Shown here in pieces: positions 1 to 12,161 of a stretch of DNA of 64,000 nucleotides; the stretch's first letter is position 1, and every line of letters starts with the position of its first letter. A program made the position numbers and the translations under genes. The notes under the pieces are model-generated. The model had not been told where the DNA came from and made no database searches. It saw only the letters and a list, made by a program, of their open reading frames with translations. This DNA comes from Megasphaera coli (GTDB lineage Bacteria > Bacillota > Negativicutes > Veillonellales > Megasphaeraceae), in contig NZ_FMIY01000002.1 in NCBI RefSeq assembly GCF_900095855.1, positions 735,322 through 799,321 of the forward strand. The letters run 5' to 3'.

Positions 1-4095
<4,095 letters not shown>

Positions 4096-4121
4096 ATCCT
4101 TCCCTCTCCCCAGTTACAGAT

Positions 4122-4154
4122 AAAAAGACCCACACCGTCATGATGAGGGTCTTT
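4122..4154 (-). terminator. Rho-independent terminator after ppaC
   Basis: On the minus strand AAAGACCC pairs with GGGTCTTT across a 15-base loop and is followed by a short T run. It lies between the ppaC stop and the pcrA ribosome-binding site, so it should partly separate the two genes while leaving pcrA dependent on read-through. Confidence 0.75.
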
Positions 4155-4169
4155 GTCACGGCAAGCACC

Positions 4170-5441
4170 TTACATGGAAGATAAGATTTGCGGAATAATC
4201 TGCTTTTTACGGCTCATGACACCGGGCAAGTACACTTCGCTGTCAAGGACGTCTTTGTCGAAGGCCTTGGCCACGACGCCGTCCATATTGCCGGCGTAAA
4301 CGAGATTCGTCGCTTCATCGATGATGCTCGTAATCATGAGAAATGACGCAATATAGCCGTTATCGGCGCGCAGTTTCTCCAAAGCATTGAGCAGGACCTG
4401 TTTTTGCGCCAACAAATCGGTCGTATCCATGACCTGTACCTGCGCGACCGTAAAGGTTTGGCCGTTGCCGTTAAATTCCTTCATGTCGTTGCGGACGATC
4501 TGGTCCGGCGTAAGGTCGGACACGTTGGCTCCGGCCTTGAGCATTTCCATTCCGTATTCCGCAATATCCACACCGGCAATGGCCGCAAGCTTTTCCGCTG
4601 CAGCCTTGTCGAGCCCCGTACACGTAGGCGAACGGAAGAGGACCGTATCGGAAATAATGGCCGAAAGGAGAAGCCCGGCCACCTCTTTAGGGATCTCGAT
4701 ACCCGCTTCGGCATACAAATCCGTTACCAGTGTTGCGGAGCAGCCGACCGGACGGAAGTGAATGAAAATAGGACCGTCCGTGGCGAGCGTACCGCCAATG
4801 CGGTGATGGTCGACGACGCCGACGATTTCCGCTTCGTCAATACCGTCAATAATCTGCTTCTTTTCGTTGTGGTCGACGAGGAAGACCTTCTTCTTCGCCG
4901 CTTTGGCAATGCAGTCGGCGCAAACGACACCTATGTACTTTGTGCCGTCGACGACGACATATCGCCCCGTTTCCGGAACGTCATGACCGTTATCGGACGG
5001 TGCGAATACCGTTTTCGCCTCATGTATCAAATCTTTGACCATGGTGAGTTCCTGACCTGTTACGGTCTTGATAAATTCTTCCGCCAGGGCGACGCGGTCC
5101 AAGAGGCCGACAAACGCACCGCCCGTAACGACGGGAGCAAAATCAAAGCCCTCATGACTTTCAAACCAAAGGGCCGCGTCTTTTAGGGATGCTTCCGTCG
5201 TAAGCGGCGCTACATCACGGTGAACGGCGTCTCCGATTTTAATGTAAAAATCCGTTACAATCGGTTGGGGCATGACATTGAAATAATTCAAGGCAAAGGC
5301 CGTTTCCTTATTAATATCGCCTGCCCGTACGGCAAGTGCGTTTATTCCCTGTAATTGTTTTAAGCGCGCCAATGCATAAGAAGAGCAAATCGTATCCGTA
5401 TCGGGGCTCTTATGACCGGTTACCAAGATTTGTTCAGACAC
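4170..5441 (-). CDS. ppaC: Manganese-dependent inorganic pyrophosphatase with CBS insert (family II)
   Basis: Hydrolyses pyrophosphate to two phosphates in the cytoplasm, pulling biosynthetic reactions forward. Family II signatures are clear: GHKSPDTDTICSS at the N-terminus, the DHH motif in VVDHHRIGG, and SRKKQIIP near the C-terminus. At about 423 residues it is some 115 longer than the 310-residue plain enzyme. The extra piece (roughly residues 65-180) reads like a CBS pair, which in known family members binds AMP/ADP/ATP and adjusts activity. The start is taken as the GTG at 5441, because GAGGTGA sits five bases before it. The upstream GTG at 5450 would overlap that Shine-Dalgarno site. 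It has its own promoter and terminator. Confidence 0.93.
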   Translation of the reverse strand: MSEQILVTGHKSPDTDTICSSYALARLKQLQGINALAVRAGDINKETAFALNYFNVMPQPIVTDFYIKIGDAVHRDVAPLTTEASLKDAALWFESHEGFDFAPVVTGGAFVGLLDRVALAEEFIKTVTGQELTMVKDLIHEAKTVFAPSDNGHDVPETGRYVVVDGTKYIGVVCADCIAKAAKKKVFLVDHNEKKQIIDGIDEAEIVGVVDHHRIGGTLATDGPIFIHFRPVGCSATLVTDLYAEAGIEIPKEVAGLLLSAIISDTVLFRSPTCTGLDKAAAEKLAAIAGVDIAEYGMEMLKAGANVSDLTPDQIVRNDMKEFNGNGQTFTVAQVQVMDTTDLLAQKQVLLNALEKLRADNGYIASFLMITSIIDEATNLVYAGNMDGVVAKAFDKDVLDSEVYLPGVMSRKKQIIPQILSSM

Positions 5442-5479
5442 GTAAATCACCTCATCATTTCCTGTAATATATGGTATAA

Positions 5480-5485
5480 ATTATA
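5480..5485 (-). promoter_or_regulatory. Extended -10 promoter of ppaC
   Basis: Minus-strand TGCTATAAT (TG-N-TATAAT) lies 39 bases before the chosen ppaC start. No good -35 hexamer is visible, which fits the extended -10 class. Confidence 0.55.
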
Positions 5486-5670
5486 GCACAGCCGCCCTGC
5501 AAATACTAGAAAACCCGTACGCTTCAAGCGAGCAACTGTCGATATGTCCCATATTCATTAATCAACGATCATTACAAAGCCGACTGTTGTTTTCCCGCTT
5601 CTTTACTATTTTTCCACATATAAGCGCGAAGATTAAAAAAGGTTTGTCCTCCTTGCCTTTCAGGAAAAAG

Positions 5671-5699
5671 AAAAAAGAGACCCGGATAACCGAATCTCT
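5671..5699 (-). terminator. Rho-independent terminator after rplS
   Basis: Minus-strand stem AGAGAT-T-CGG / CCG-G-GTCTCT with a TTAT loop, followed by six T residues, begins 14 bases after the rplS stop codon. The remaining stretch down to the ppaC promoter (5486-5670) shows no gene. Confidence 0.85.
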
Positions 5700-5712
5700 T
5701 TCTCTTGATTTC

Positions 5713-6054
5713 TTATCTGCGTTCCCGAATACGGGCCGCCTTGCCTGTAAGACCGCGAAGATAATGAAGCTTCGCACGACGAACAATACCGCGACGGGAA
5801 ACTTCGATTTTTGCAAGTCTCGGAGAATGAACGAGGAAGGTACGCTCTACGCCTACACCGTAAGAAAGACGACGAACCGTAAACGTTTCGCGAACACCGC
5901 CGTTTTGGCGGCCGATTACAACGCCTTCAAACACCTGAATACGTTCACGACTGCCTTCAACGACCTTTACGTGAACCTTTACGGTGTCACCGGGGCGGAA
6001 TTTAGGGATATCCGTGCGAAGCTGTTCCTGTTCAAGTACACTGATTACATTCAT
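5713..6054 (-). CDS. rplS: 50S ribosomal protein L19
   Basis: Structural protein of the large subunit at the interface with the small subunit. All 113 residues fit L19: [16 protein letters not shown] near the start, [13 protein letters not shown], the basic stretch [14 protein letters not shown], and [20 protein letters not shown] at the end. RBS AGGAGG lies ahead of the ATG at 6054. In many bacteria rplS closes the rpsP-rimM-trmD-rplS operon. Here it stands alone with its own promoter and terminator, while rimM and trmD lie about 57 kb away. Confidence 0.97.
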   Translation of the reverse strand: MNVISVLEQEQLRTDIPKFRPGDTVKVHVKVVEGSRERIQVFEGVVIGRQNGGVRETFTVRRLSYGVGVERTFLVHSPRLAKIEVSRRGIVRRAKLHYLRGLTGKAARIRERR

Positions 6055-6060
6055 TTTTTT

Positions 6061-6182
6061 CTTTCCTCCTATAAGACATTCGTGTCTACCGTTACCGCCG
6101 CTTTCACGGTAATCGTCTGACCGTACAGAGGAATGCCCAGATTAACGTAGATATTTTACCACGGCGCGGCAAGAAATTGCAA
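6061..6182 (-). promoter_or_regulatory. rplS promoter and structured leader
   Basis: Minus-strand -35 TTGCAA (6182-6177), an 18-base spacer and -10 TAAAAT (6158-6153) precede an approximately 90-base leader. The leader can form two hairpins, TTACCG...CGGTAA and AGACA-CGAA-TGTCT, just before the Shine-Dalgarno site. An autoregulatory L19 leader is known in some Firmicutes; whether this is homologous cannot be told by eye. Confidence 0.45.
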
Positions 6183-6195
6183 CCTGAATTTTTAC

Positions 6196-6759
6196 TTATT
6201 TACCCGTATAAACGGCACCTGTCGGAATGAAAGATGCCTGCATATGAGTACAATAGGCATCGTACGTCGCTTTTTCTTTTACCGGATAGACGACGGAAAA
6301 CGACGTGTATGTGCCGTTGTCGTTGACGCAGACGGCTTCGTAATAGACCTTATCCTTCTTTACCCATGAAATAACGTAGCTCTTGTCGGTCAGTTCGTTC
6401 TTCGTAAGGGTCGGTTTACCGTTTCTGCTCAAGTCAATGCGGTACAGCTGAGCAGCCGTAAAATTCATCATATTTTTTGTGCCGTACACGGATATGACCG
6501 CATGTGCCTGCGGGTCCTGAAAATAGCAACCGTCGCCGGACGACGTGGGCTCCACATCGGATGCGGCGTCGGGAATATCGAGGGAGTAGCCGAAGGGTTC
6601 ATTATAGTATGTTCTATACCCTGCCGTCTGTGACGACATCAGGATAACCTCCACGTCGACCATGCCCCGGCCGTATCCCGGTGCGGACGCGGCCATGACA
6701 CCGCCCGTACCGACAACGGCAACGGCGGCCAATAAAAGTACCGTCTTTTTAAGATTCAT
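6196..6759 (-). CDS. Small secreted protein of unknown function
   Basis: A 187-residue protein with a classical signal peptide: MNLKK, a hydrophobic core, then VMAASA as the probable cleavage region near residue 24. The mature part is mixed alpha/beta-like, without a motif I recognise. Features include YYNEPFGYSLDIPD, which resembles the opening of secreted lipoprotein-like domains that handle folded cargo, and a paired QASFIPTG near the end. Two ATGs are adjacent; the one at 6759 has the better six-base spacing from AGGAGG. It starts 26 bases after glyS with no terminator between, so it may be transcribed with glyQS. Its job is probably extracytoplasmic; no specific function is claimed. Confidence 0.8.
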   Translation of the reverse strand: MNLKKTVLLLAAVAVVGTGGVMAASAPGYGRGMVDVEVILMSSQTAGYRTYYNEPFGYSLDIPDAASDVEPTSSGDGCYFQDPQAHAVISVYGTKNMMNFTAAQLYRIDLSRNGKPTLTKNELTDKSYVISWVKKDKVYYEAVCVNDNGTYTSFSVVYPVKEKATYDAYCTHMQASFIPTGAVYTGK

Positions 6760-6785
6760 CATATACCTCCTCTTTGCGTAAATAT

Positions 6786-8834
6786 TTAGGACAACCTTTT
6801 AATATCACCCATGGGCCGAATCAAATCAAAGGTCTTTGTAAGCAAATGAATGCGGTTGTTTTTAACGGCTTCGTCTTCATGCATGACGAGAACTCTGTCG
6901 AGAAAGGCATTAATCTGAGGGACGGCCTTCTTCAAAATTTCAACGGCCGTCCCGTAGTCGTAAACGGCATAGGCCGCCGCAAGGGGATCGGCCAAATTCA
7001 GGCAGGCATCGTAGAGGCTCTTTTCTTCTTCCGTTTCAAAGAGCGCCGGCTCAATGTCCGCTGTAACCGTATCTTTTACCATATTTCCTACACGTGTGTA
7101 TGCCTGCAGCAATTCTTCCTGCACAAGAATATCTGCGTCCCGCAGTGCCGCAGCGCGCTTGAGAGCGGCCGCCGCGTTAAGTGAATCATCCTGAAGGACG
7201 CAGTCAATGAGACGGTAGTCAAAGCCCATATCCTGCAAAATATTCTTTAAGCGGAGCGTAAAGTACTCGTGCAGACTTGCCGTCACGTCCGCCCGGTTTT
7301 CCGCCGGCGTACCCAGAGCTTCCAAAATAAAGGCAAACACTTCATCGCAGTTGAGGTTCCAGCCTGCATCCAAAATGATATTGAGCGTACCGATGGTCTG
7401 GCGCCGCAGGGCGAAGGGATCCTGTGAACCCGTCGGAACGAGACTCATGCTGAATGAACCCGTAATGGTGTCAAACTTGTCGGCTATGCTGAGGATCATG
7501 CCCAAGGTCGTGTGCGGCAGCTCGTCGCCGGCAAAGCGCGGCAAATATTGTTCATACAAGGCTGCAGCAATTTCCGGTGTTTCCCCGTCAAGGAGGGCAT
7601 ATTCACTGCCCATAATGCCTTGGAGCTCCGTAAATTCCTGAACCATTTGCGTGAGCAGGTCCGTCTTGGCGAGCATGGAGGCACGTGTCAATTCTTCACT
7701 GTCCAAAGGAAGGTCCAGTTTATTTTTCAAAAATTCCGTAATCGCTGTCAGGCGCTGCGCCTTGTCGTGCAAGGTGCCGAGGCCGTCTTGGAAGACGATT
7801 TTCCGTAAATCGTCCACGCGGTCCGCCAGCCTTTTCTTTCTGTCTTCGGTAAAGAAAAACTCCGCATCGGCCAAACGCGCGCGCAGAACCCGTTCATTGC
7901 CGTGCCGTACCGTTTCCAAATGAGCCGCATCGCCGTTTCGGACGGTGAGAAAGCGATTCATCAAATTGCCTGCGCCGTCATGCATAGGAAAATAGCGCTG
8001 ATGGTCCTTCATGGGCGTAATAACTGCCGCTTCGGGAAGTTTCAAATATTTTTCATCAAAGGTACCGCACAGGGGTGTCGGATACTCGACGAGGTAAACC
8101 ACCTCTTCCAAAAGGTCTTCGTCCATAATGACGGTGCCGCCTTCTTGTATCGCCAAATCCGTCAGGCCCTGCAAAATAAGCTCTTTTCGTTCTGCCGGGT
8201 CGACGATGAGAAAATGCTCCCGCGCAGCCGTTTCATAGCCGGCGGGTTCAGCGATTTCAAAGTCGCCGCTGCCGAGGAAGCGGTGACCGCGGCTGACACG
8301 ACCGGATTTTACGTGCGCAATTTCAAAGGGGATGACGTCCGTCCCGTAAAGGGCTGCGATCCAACGAATAGGACGGGCGAAGCGCACCGTCTCGTTACCC
8401 CAGAGCATGCTCTTCGGAAAGGTTAAAGAGAGAACGAGGGACTTGAGCATTTCCGGCAATAAATCTGCCGTTTTCTTGCCTACTGTCGTCACATCGGCAT
8501 AAATATAACCGTCCTCGACTATGAGATCGGCCACGGCGATGTTATGTCCCCGCGCGAAACCGATGGCAGCCTTTGTCGGTCTGCCGTCGCCGTCAAAAGC
8601 GATTTTAGCGGAAGGGCCCTTATTTTTTGCGAAAACATCTGCCTGTTTTTCCGCAATACCTTCTATGCGGAGAGCCAACCGCCGCGGCGTTCCCATCGTG
8701 CGAATATCTTTATAAGCAATATGGGCTTCCGTCAATCGGGCGGCAGCCGCTTCTTTTAACTGCTGCAGCGCGCCCGGCATATAATGGGCCGGCAGTTCTT
8801 CCGTACCGATTTCCAATAATACGTCTTTATTCAT
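6786..8834 (-). CDS. glyS: Glycyl-tRNA synthetase beta subunit
   Basis: Beta subunit of the bacterial heterotetrameric (alpha2beta2) glycyl-tRNA synthetase, which recognises and binds tRNA-Gly. The 682-residue product begins MNKDVLLEIGTEELPAHYM, the family signature. It contains GTPRRLALRI, FPKSMLWG, the HD-like region MLAKTDLLTQMV...ELQGIMGSEYA, and a C-terminal anticodon-binding domain (FLDRVLVMHEDEAVKNNR). The family length is about 690. The ATG at 8834 immediately follows the glyQ stop at 8835, so translation is coupled, and both are governed by the T-box leader upstream of glyQ. Confidence 0.97.
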   Translation of the reverse strand: MNKDVLLEIGTEELPAHYMPGALQQLKEAAAARLTEAHIAYKDIRTMGTPRRLALRIEGIAEKQADVFAKNKGPSAKIAFDGDGRPTKAAIGFARGHNIAVADLIVEDGYIYADVTTVGKKTADLLPEMLKSLVLSLTFPKSMLWGNETVRFARPIRWIAALYGTDVIPFEIAHVKSGRVSRGHRFLGSGDFEIAEPAGYETAAREHFLIVDPAERKELILQGLTDLAIQEGGTVIMDEDLLEEVVYLVEYPTPLCGTFDEKYLKLPEAAVITPMKDHQRYFPMHDGAGNLMNRFLTVRNGDAAHLETVRHGNERVLRARLADAEFFFTEDRKKRLADRVDDLRKIVFQDGLGTLHDKAQRLTAITEFLKNKLDLPLDSEELTRASMLAKTDLLTQMVQEFTELQGIMGSEYALLDGETPEIAAALYEQYLPRFAGDELPHTTLGMILSIADKFDTITGSFSMSLVPTGSQDPFALRRQTIGTLNIILDAGWNLNCDEVFAFILEALGTPAENRADVTASLHEYFTLRLKNILQDMGFDYRLIDCVLQDDSLNAAAALKRAAALRDADILVQEELLQAYTRVGNMVKDTVTADIEPALFETEEEKSLYDACLNLADPLAAAYAVYDYGTAVEILKKAVPQINAFLDRVLVMHEDEAVKNNRIHLLTKTFDLIRPMGDIKRLS

Positions 8835-9710
8835 TTATCGTCCCTCCTTCAACATGGGGAATCCCAGTTTCTCACGTTCCGACAAGTAGGCTTTGGCACA
8901 GGCCCGCGCCATGCTGCGGACGCGGCCGATAAAGGCGGCCCGTTCGCTCACGCTGATAGCGCCGCGGGCGTCGAGAAGATTGAAGGCATGCGAACATTTA
9001 AGGACATAATCATATGCCGGCAGGACCCGGCCCGCGTCAATAACGCGCAGCGCTTCTCTTTCATATGTATCAAAAAGACGGAAAAGCATATCCGCATCGC
9101 TCAGCTCAAAAGCATATACGGACTGCTCCACTTCGTTTTGATGAAAAATATCGCCGTATGTAACGCCTGCCGTCCATTCTAGATCGTACACGTTTTCCAC
9201 ACCTTGAATGTACATGGCAAGTCGTTCCATACCATATGTAATTTCCGATGAAACCGGCCGTACATCGATGCCGCCGACTTGCTGAAAGTATGTGAACTGC
9301 GTGATTTCCATACCGTCGAGCCATACTTCCCAACCGAGCCCCCATGCACCCAAGGTCGGCGACTCCCAGTTGTCTTCGACAAAACGGATGTCGTGCTCCT
9401 GCGGATTAATGCCCAATACCTCCAAGCTCTGCAAATAAAGCTCCTGAATGTTATCGGGTGACGGTTTGCAAATAACCTGGAACTGATGATGCTGGTACAG
9501 ACGGTTCGGATTATCGCCGTACCGTCCGTCTGCAGGGCGACGGGACGGTTCCACGTATGCCACGTGCCACGGTTCCGGACCGAGAGCCCGCAAAAACGTG
9601 GCCGGGTTCATCGTACCCGCTCCCTTTTCCACGTCATAAGGCTCCTGAATAATGCAGCCTTGAGAGGACCAGAATTTTTTCAACGCAAAAATCATATCTT
9701 GAAAATTCAT
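8835..9710 (-). CDS. glyQ: Glycyl-tRNA synthetase alpha subunit
   Basis: Catalytic class II subunit that forms glycyl-adenylate. The 291-residue protein opens [19 protein letters not shown] and shows motif 2-like [38 protein letters not shown] and the conserved [11 protein letters not shown]. Length and order match the family. The ATG at 9710 follows AGGAGGT. An open frame continues upstream to 9884 but runs through the T-box leader and is not coding. Expression should rise when uncharged tRNA-Gly accumulates. Confidence 0.97.
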   Translation of the reverse strand: MNFQDMIFALKKFWSSQGCIIQEPYDVEKGAGTMNPATFLRALGPEPWHVAYVEPSRRPADGRYGDNPNRLYQHHQFQVICKPSPDNIQELYLQSLEVLGINPQEHDIRFVEDNWESPTLGAWGLGWEVWLDGMEITQFTYFQQVGGIDVRPVSSEITYGMERLAMYIQGVENVYDLEWTAGVTYGDIFHQNEVEQSVYAFELSDADMLFRLFDTYEREALRVIDAGRVLPAYDYVLKCSHAFNLLDARGAISVSERAAFIGRVRSMARACAKAYLSEREKLGFPMLKEGR

Positions 9711-9725
9711 GCTTTTACCTCCTGA

Positions 9726-9945
9726 CAAAAAAAGCCCCTGCAACACGCTGTGTGTTACAGGGACGAGTATATTGCTTACCCGCGGTTCCACCCCGATTGG
9801 CCCGAAGACCCTCTCATGTATACCATCGGCCATACACATCCGCACGGACTTCCTGCCGCAGCCTTCAGAGCGCCTTCGACACATCGGTAAGCTCTCACTC
9901 TCCTTACCTCGCTGACAGAGTCTACTTATTCTCCTGCATCGCTGT
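9726..9945 (-). promoter_or_regulatory. T-box riboswitch (glycine) ahead of glyQS
   Basis: The transcribed strand contains the T-box core GGGGTGGAACCGCGG (9793-9779), followed by a terminator with stem CCCTGTAACAC / GTGTTGCAGGG and a run of seven T residues (9763-9727). Further upstream lies an irregular stem I region with an AGTAGA loop-E-like element. By established T-box logic, uncharged tRNA pairs with the specifier and with the T-box core to give an antiterminator. A GGC triplet near 9870 could be the glycine specifier, but the fold was not computed. The leader fills the 279-base gap between glyQ and the preceding gene. Confidence 0.93.
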
Positions 9946-9951
9946 GGTTTT

Positions 9952-9981
9952 ATAATAGCAAAAGGCCCCGTATAAAGTCAA
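9952..9981 (-). promoter_or_regulatory. glyQS promoter
   Basis: Minus-strand TTGACT (9981-9976), an 18-base spacer and TATTAT (9957-9952) sit directly before the T-box leader, giving a transcript start near 9945. Confidence 0.65.
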
Positions 9982-9989
9982 TACAATGC

Positions 9990-10733
9990 CTATTTCAGTC
10001 CGATTCCTTCTTTTTCGACAGCCTGCGTCACAATACTGTCAATGTCGGCCATGTCCGCTTCTTTAATATCCGGTCCGGCTACAACCGTCGCCTGCGGCGC
10101 CAATTTTTGCACGGCCTCCGCCGTATCGCCGGCACCGCTGTTATACGAATCGGATACGGTAATTACCTTTTTCCCGGCCAAGTTCGTTTCTGCAAGGAAC
10201 GTATTGAGAGCTTGCGGCAGTTCGCCCCACCAAATAGGATATATGAAAATAACCGTATCGTAATCGCTTATATCATCGATTTTCGTAGACACGCCCACTT
10301 TCGTGTTGTTGTCCAATTCTTCCTTGCCCGTATCCGTCGCTTCTTCATATTTGGAGGAGTAAGCCTTATCGGCCCGTATGGAGAAAATATCACCGCCCGT
10401 CTTTTCGGCAAATGTCTTGGCAATAACGGCATTGTTGCCGACCATTTCATTTTTGTCGAGCTTAACGCTGGCAGCCGTCAAAATATCATACTGATCCGAA
10501 TGAACCGGCCGCCCGCCCGTATTTTCGACGTACGAAAAATACGCGATCAATATTTTCTGCTTATTATTTTCGCTCTTCACCAAGCCGGGCTGTACGTTTG
10601 CAATCTTCGCGTCGCTGATGCTCGTCGCTTCCTTAGGATTTTCGGCAGCGCTCTTCGACTCCCCCGTCAGACCGCAGCCGGCAATAAGACCGGCCGCTGC
10701 CAACGCGGCCAATAGAGTACTTACTTTTTTCAT
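9990..10733 (-). CDS. Exported flavodoxin-like lipoprotein
   Basis: A 247-residue protein with a lipoprotein signal peptide: MKKVSTLLAALAAAGLIAGC, lipidated cysteine at residue 20. A short low-complexity linker follows, then a flavodoxin fold beginning QKILIAYFSYVENTGG. The phosphate-binding loop carries an insertion of about 30 residues before NNAVIAKTFAEKTGGDIFSI. The classical FMN-ring segment is DTVIFIYPIWWGELPQAL. Fold and export both read clearly; the redox partner and whether FMN is bound are unknown. Flavodoxins are normally cytosolic, so a surface or periplasmic electron carrier is inferred. RBS GGGAGGA precedes the ATG at 10733. A TATAAT box and a 13-base palindrome lie upstream. 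Confidence 0.85.
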   Translation of the reverse strand: MKKVSTLLAALAAAGLIAGCGLTGESKSAAENPKEATSISDAKIANVQPGLVKSENNKQKILIAYFSYVENTGGRPVHSDQYDILTAASVKLDKNEMVGNNAVIAKTFAEKTGGDIFSIRADKAYSSKYEEATDTGKEELDNNTKVGVSTKIDDISDYDTVIFIYPIWWGELPQALNTFLAETNLAGKKVITVSDSYNSGAGDTAEAVQKLAPQATVVAGPDIKEADMADIDSIVTQAVEKEGIGLK

Positions 10734-10772
10734 CCTGCTTTTCCTCCCCGTTCAAATAACTTCCTTTTGAAT

Positions 10773-10785
10773 TGACATTATGTCA
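10773..10785. promoter_or_regulatory. Palindromic operator candidate at the lipoprotein transcription start
   Basis: TGACATTATGTCA is a perfect 13-base inverted repeat. It lies just downstream of the minus-strand -10 TATAAT (10794-10789), so it covers the expected transcription start of the flavodoxin lipoprotein gene. A repressor bound there would block initiation. The cognate regulator is not identifiable here. Confidence 0.5.
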
Positions 10786-10788
10786 TTT

Positions 10789-10794
10789 ATTATA
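10789..10794 (-). promoter_or_regulatory. -10 box of the flavodoxin lipoprotein gene
   Basis: Minus-strand TATAAT, preceded by a weak upstream region, lies about 55 bases before the start codon at 10733. Confidence 0.5.
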
Positions 10795-10853
10795 GTATAG
10801 CAAATCCGAGCCGCCTCATACAAGAATACGGCCTCGATTCTTATGCACGTTTA

Positions 10854-11984
10854 TCATGTACCCGCTTTATCCTTGCGGGCGTTTTCGCTTCGCACCGTAA
10901 TGACGATAATTTCCGGCGACACGCCCAGCCGAAAAAGAGCGCCCCACGAGCCGTAGCCCGAGGAAACGACAGCCGTCATGGAGCCGTACTTTTTCATGCC
11001 GTAGTCGAGTTCAAAGATTCGCTTCGTCGCCGCCCGATTCGGCCAAAACTGGCCGGCATGGGTATGACCGCTCACATACAGGTCGTATCCGGCCCTGGCG
11101 GCCGGTCTTATCTGTACCGGCTCGTGTTCCATAAAAATCGAAAAAGTCTCATCCGGTGCTTTCCGTATACGCTGCAGCGGCACATGCATGTGATCGGCCA
11201 TACCTGCAATATAGAAACCGTCCTTCGTCGTATAGGACTCGCCGGCCAAGCAGAGAATGCCGCTCTCCGACAAAACTCGCCGTTCCATACCGATATCGAT
11301 GCCGTAATGGTCGTGATTGCCGAAGACGGCAATGCACTCGGGCACCGCATCCCGGAGAAGCCTCAATTCCGACAGCGAGCCGTCACGGAGGACAAATTCC
11401 AAATTGCCGTCAATAATGTCGCCGCCTATGAGAAGAACGTCGGGCACCGCTTCTTTCAGCTGTGCCGCCAATTTTCGTACAAAGGGCTTGCCCAGGACGA
11501 TTCCCAAGTGGAGGTCACTGATAAAGGCGATACGCCGCTCTTTCGCAAGAGGCTTGCCCGTCGCCACCTCCACGCGGCGGACGACGGGATGCCTCGCCAC
11601 ATAGGCACCATAGCAAAGGAGAATGATTAAAATAAGCGCCGTCAGTCTGCCGTACCATTCCGTCAAAGATACTAACCCGCCATTTTTCGTAAGCATTGCG
11701 GCAAGACGCAAAAGGAAAAACGGAATCATGACGATCAGCCCGTAATACGTTGCAATAAACCAATAGCCGCCGATATGAGCCAACACCTTTGTCAACGCTC
11801 GCGGCAGTTTCAAAGCGCCCACATAGGGGATAACGAAGAGAAGCGGCGACAACGCAAAAAACACAAACCCTCTATGGCCCGCCAATACGGGAAAGGCCGT
11901 TCCGTACATCTGCCACTGCCCGATCGCTGCCAATGAGCCGAGGACGCCTAAAATAACATAAAAAATGTATCTGTGTCGATTCAT
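10854..11984 (-). CDS. Membrane-anchored metallophosphoesterase (YaeI/YkuE-type)
   Basis: A 376-residue protein with an N-terminal membrane domain of about four helices (residues 5-130). It is followed by a calcineurin-like phosphoesterase domain with all metal motifs: ISDLHLG, GGDIID, GNHDHYG, and the late SGHTHAGQFWP. Similar enzymes remove phosphates from lipid or nucleotide substrates such as UDP-diacylglucosamine or undecaprenyl carriers, but the substrate here cannot be read from sequence. The ATG at 11984 follows AAAGGA. A related two-part protein lies at 16022-17248; the two share layout but little sequence. Confidence 0.88.
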   Translation of the reverse strand: MNRHRYIFYVILGVLGSLAAIGQWQMYGTAFPVLAGHRGFVFFALSPLLFVIPYVGALKLPRALTKVLAHIGGYWFIATYYGLIVMIPFFLLRLAAMLTKNGGLVSLTEWYGRLTALILIILLCYGAYVARHPVVRRVEVATGKPLAKERRIAFISDLHLGIVLGKPFVRKLAAQLKEAVPDVLLIGGDIIDGNLEFVLRDGSLSELRLLRDAVPECIAVFGNHDHYGIDIGMERRVLSESGILCLAGESYTTKDGFYIAGMADHMHVPLQRIRKAPDETFSIFMEHEPVQIRPAARAGYDLYVSGHTHAGQFWPNRAATKRIFELDYGMKKYGSMTAVVSSGYGSWGALFRLGVSPEIIVITVRSENARKDKAGT

Positions 11985-12082
11985 ACTGCATTTCCTTTAT
12001 TCATTCATCATCAACGGCAGGATATCTTTTATCATCTCGCAACGCTTCATATTCGGCTCTGTCAAAATCCGAATCAATCCGC

Positions 12083-12112
12083 TTACACGGCCTTTGCAAA
12101 AACGCCGTGTAA
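12083..12112. repeat. Isolated inverted repeat downstream of the M19 peptidase gene
   Basis: TTACACGGC and GCCGTGTAA form a perfect 9-bp stem with a 12-base loop in the 177-base gap between the metallophosphoesterase and dipeptidase genes. No T run follows on the minus strand, so it is not a textbook terminator; it may stabilise the 3' end of the dipeptidase transcript. Confidence 0.6.
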
Positions 12113-12161
12113 AAATATAAGTCCGCTTCCTCCGCACGAGATTCTCTCCAACCGAGTTTTT

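Noticed and set aside
9711-9884. Upstream extension of glyQ to 349 residues
   Set aside because: It translates the T-box leader, including its core and terminator; a strong Shine-Dalgarno site supports the ATG at 9710.
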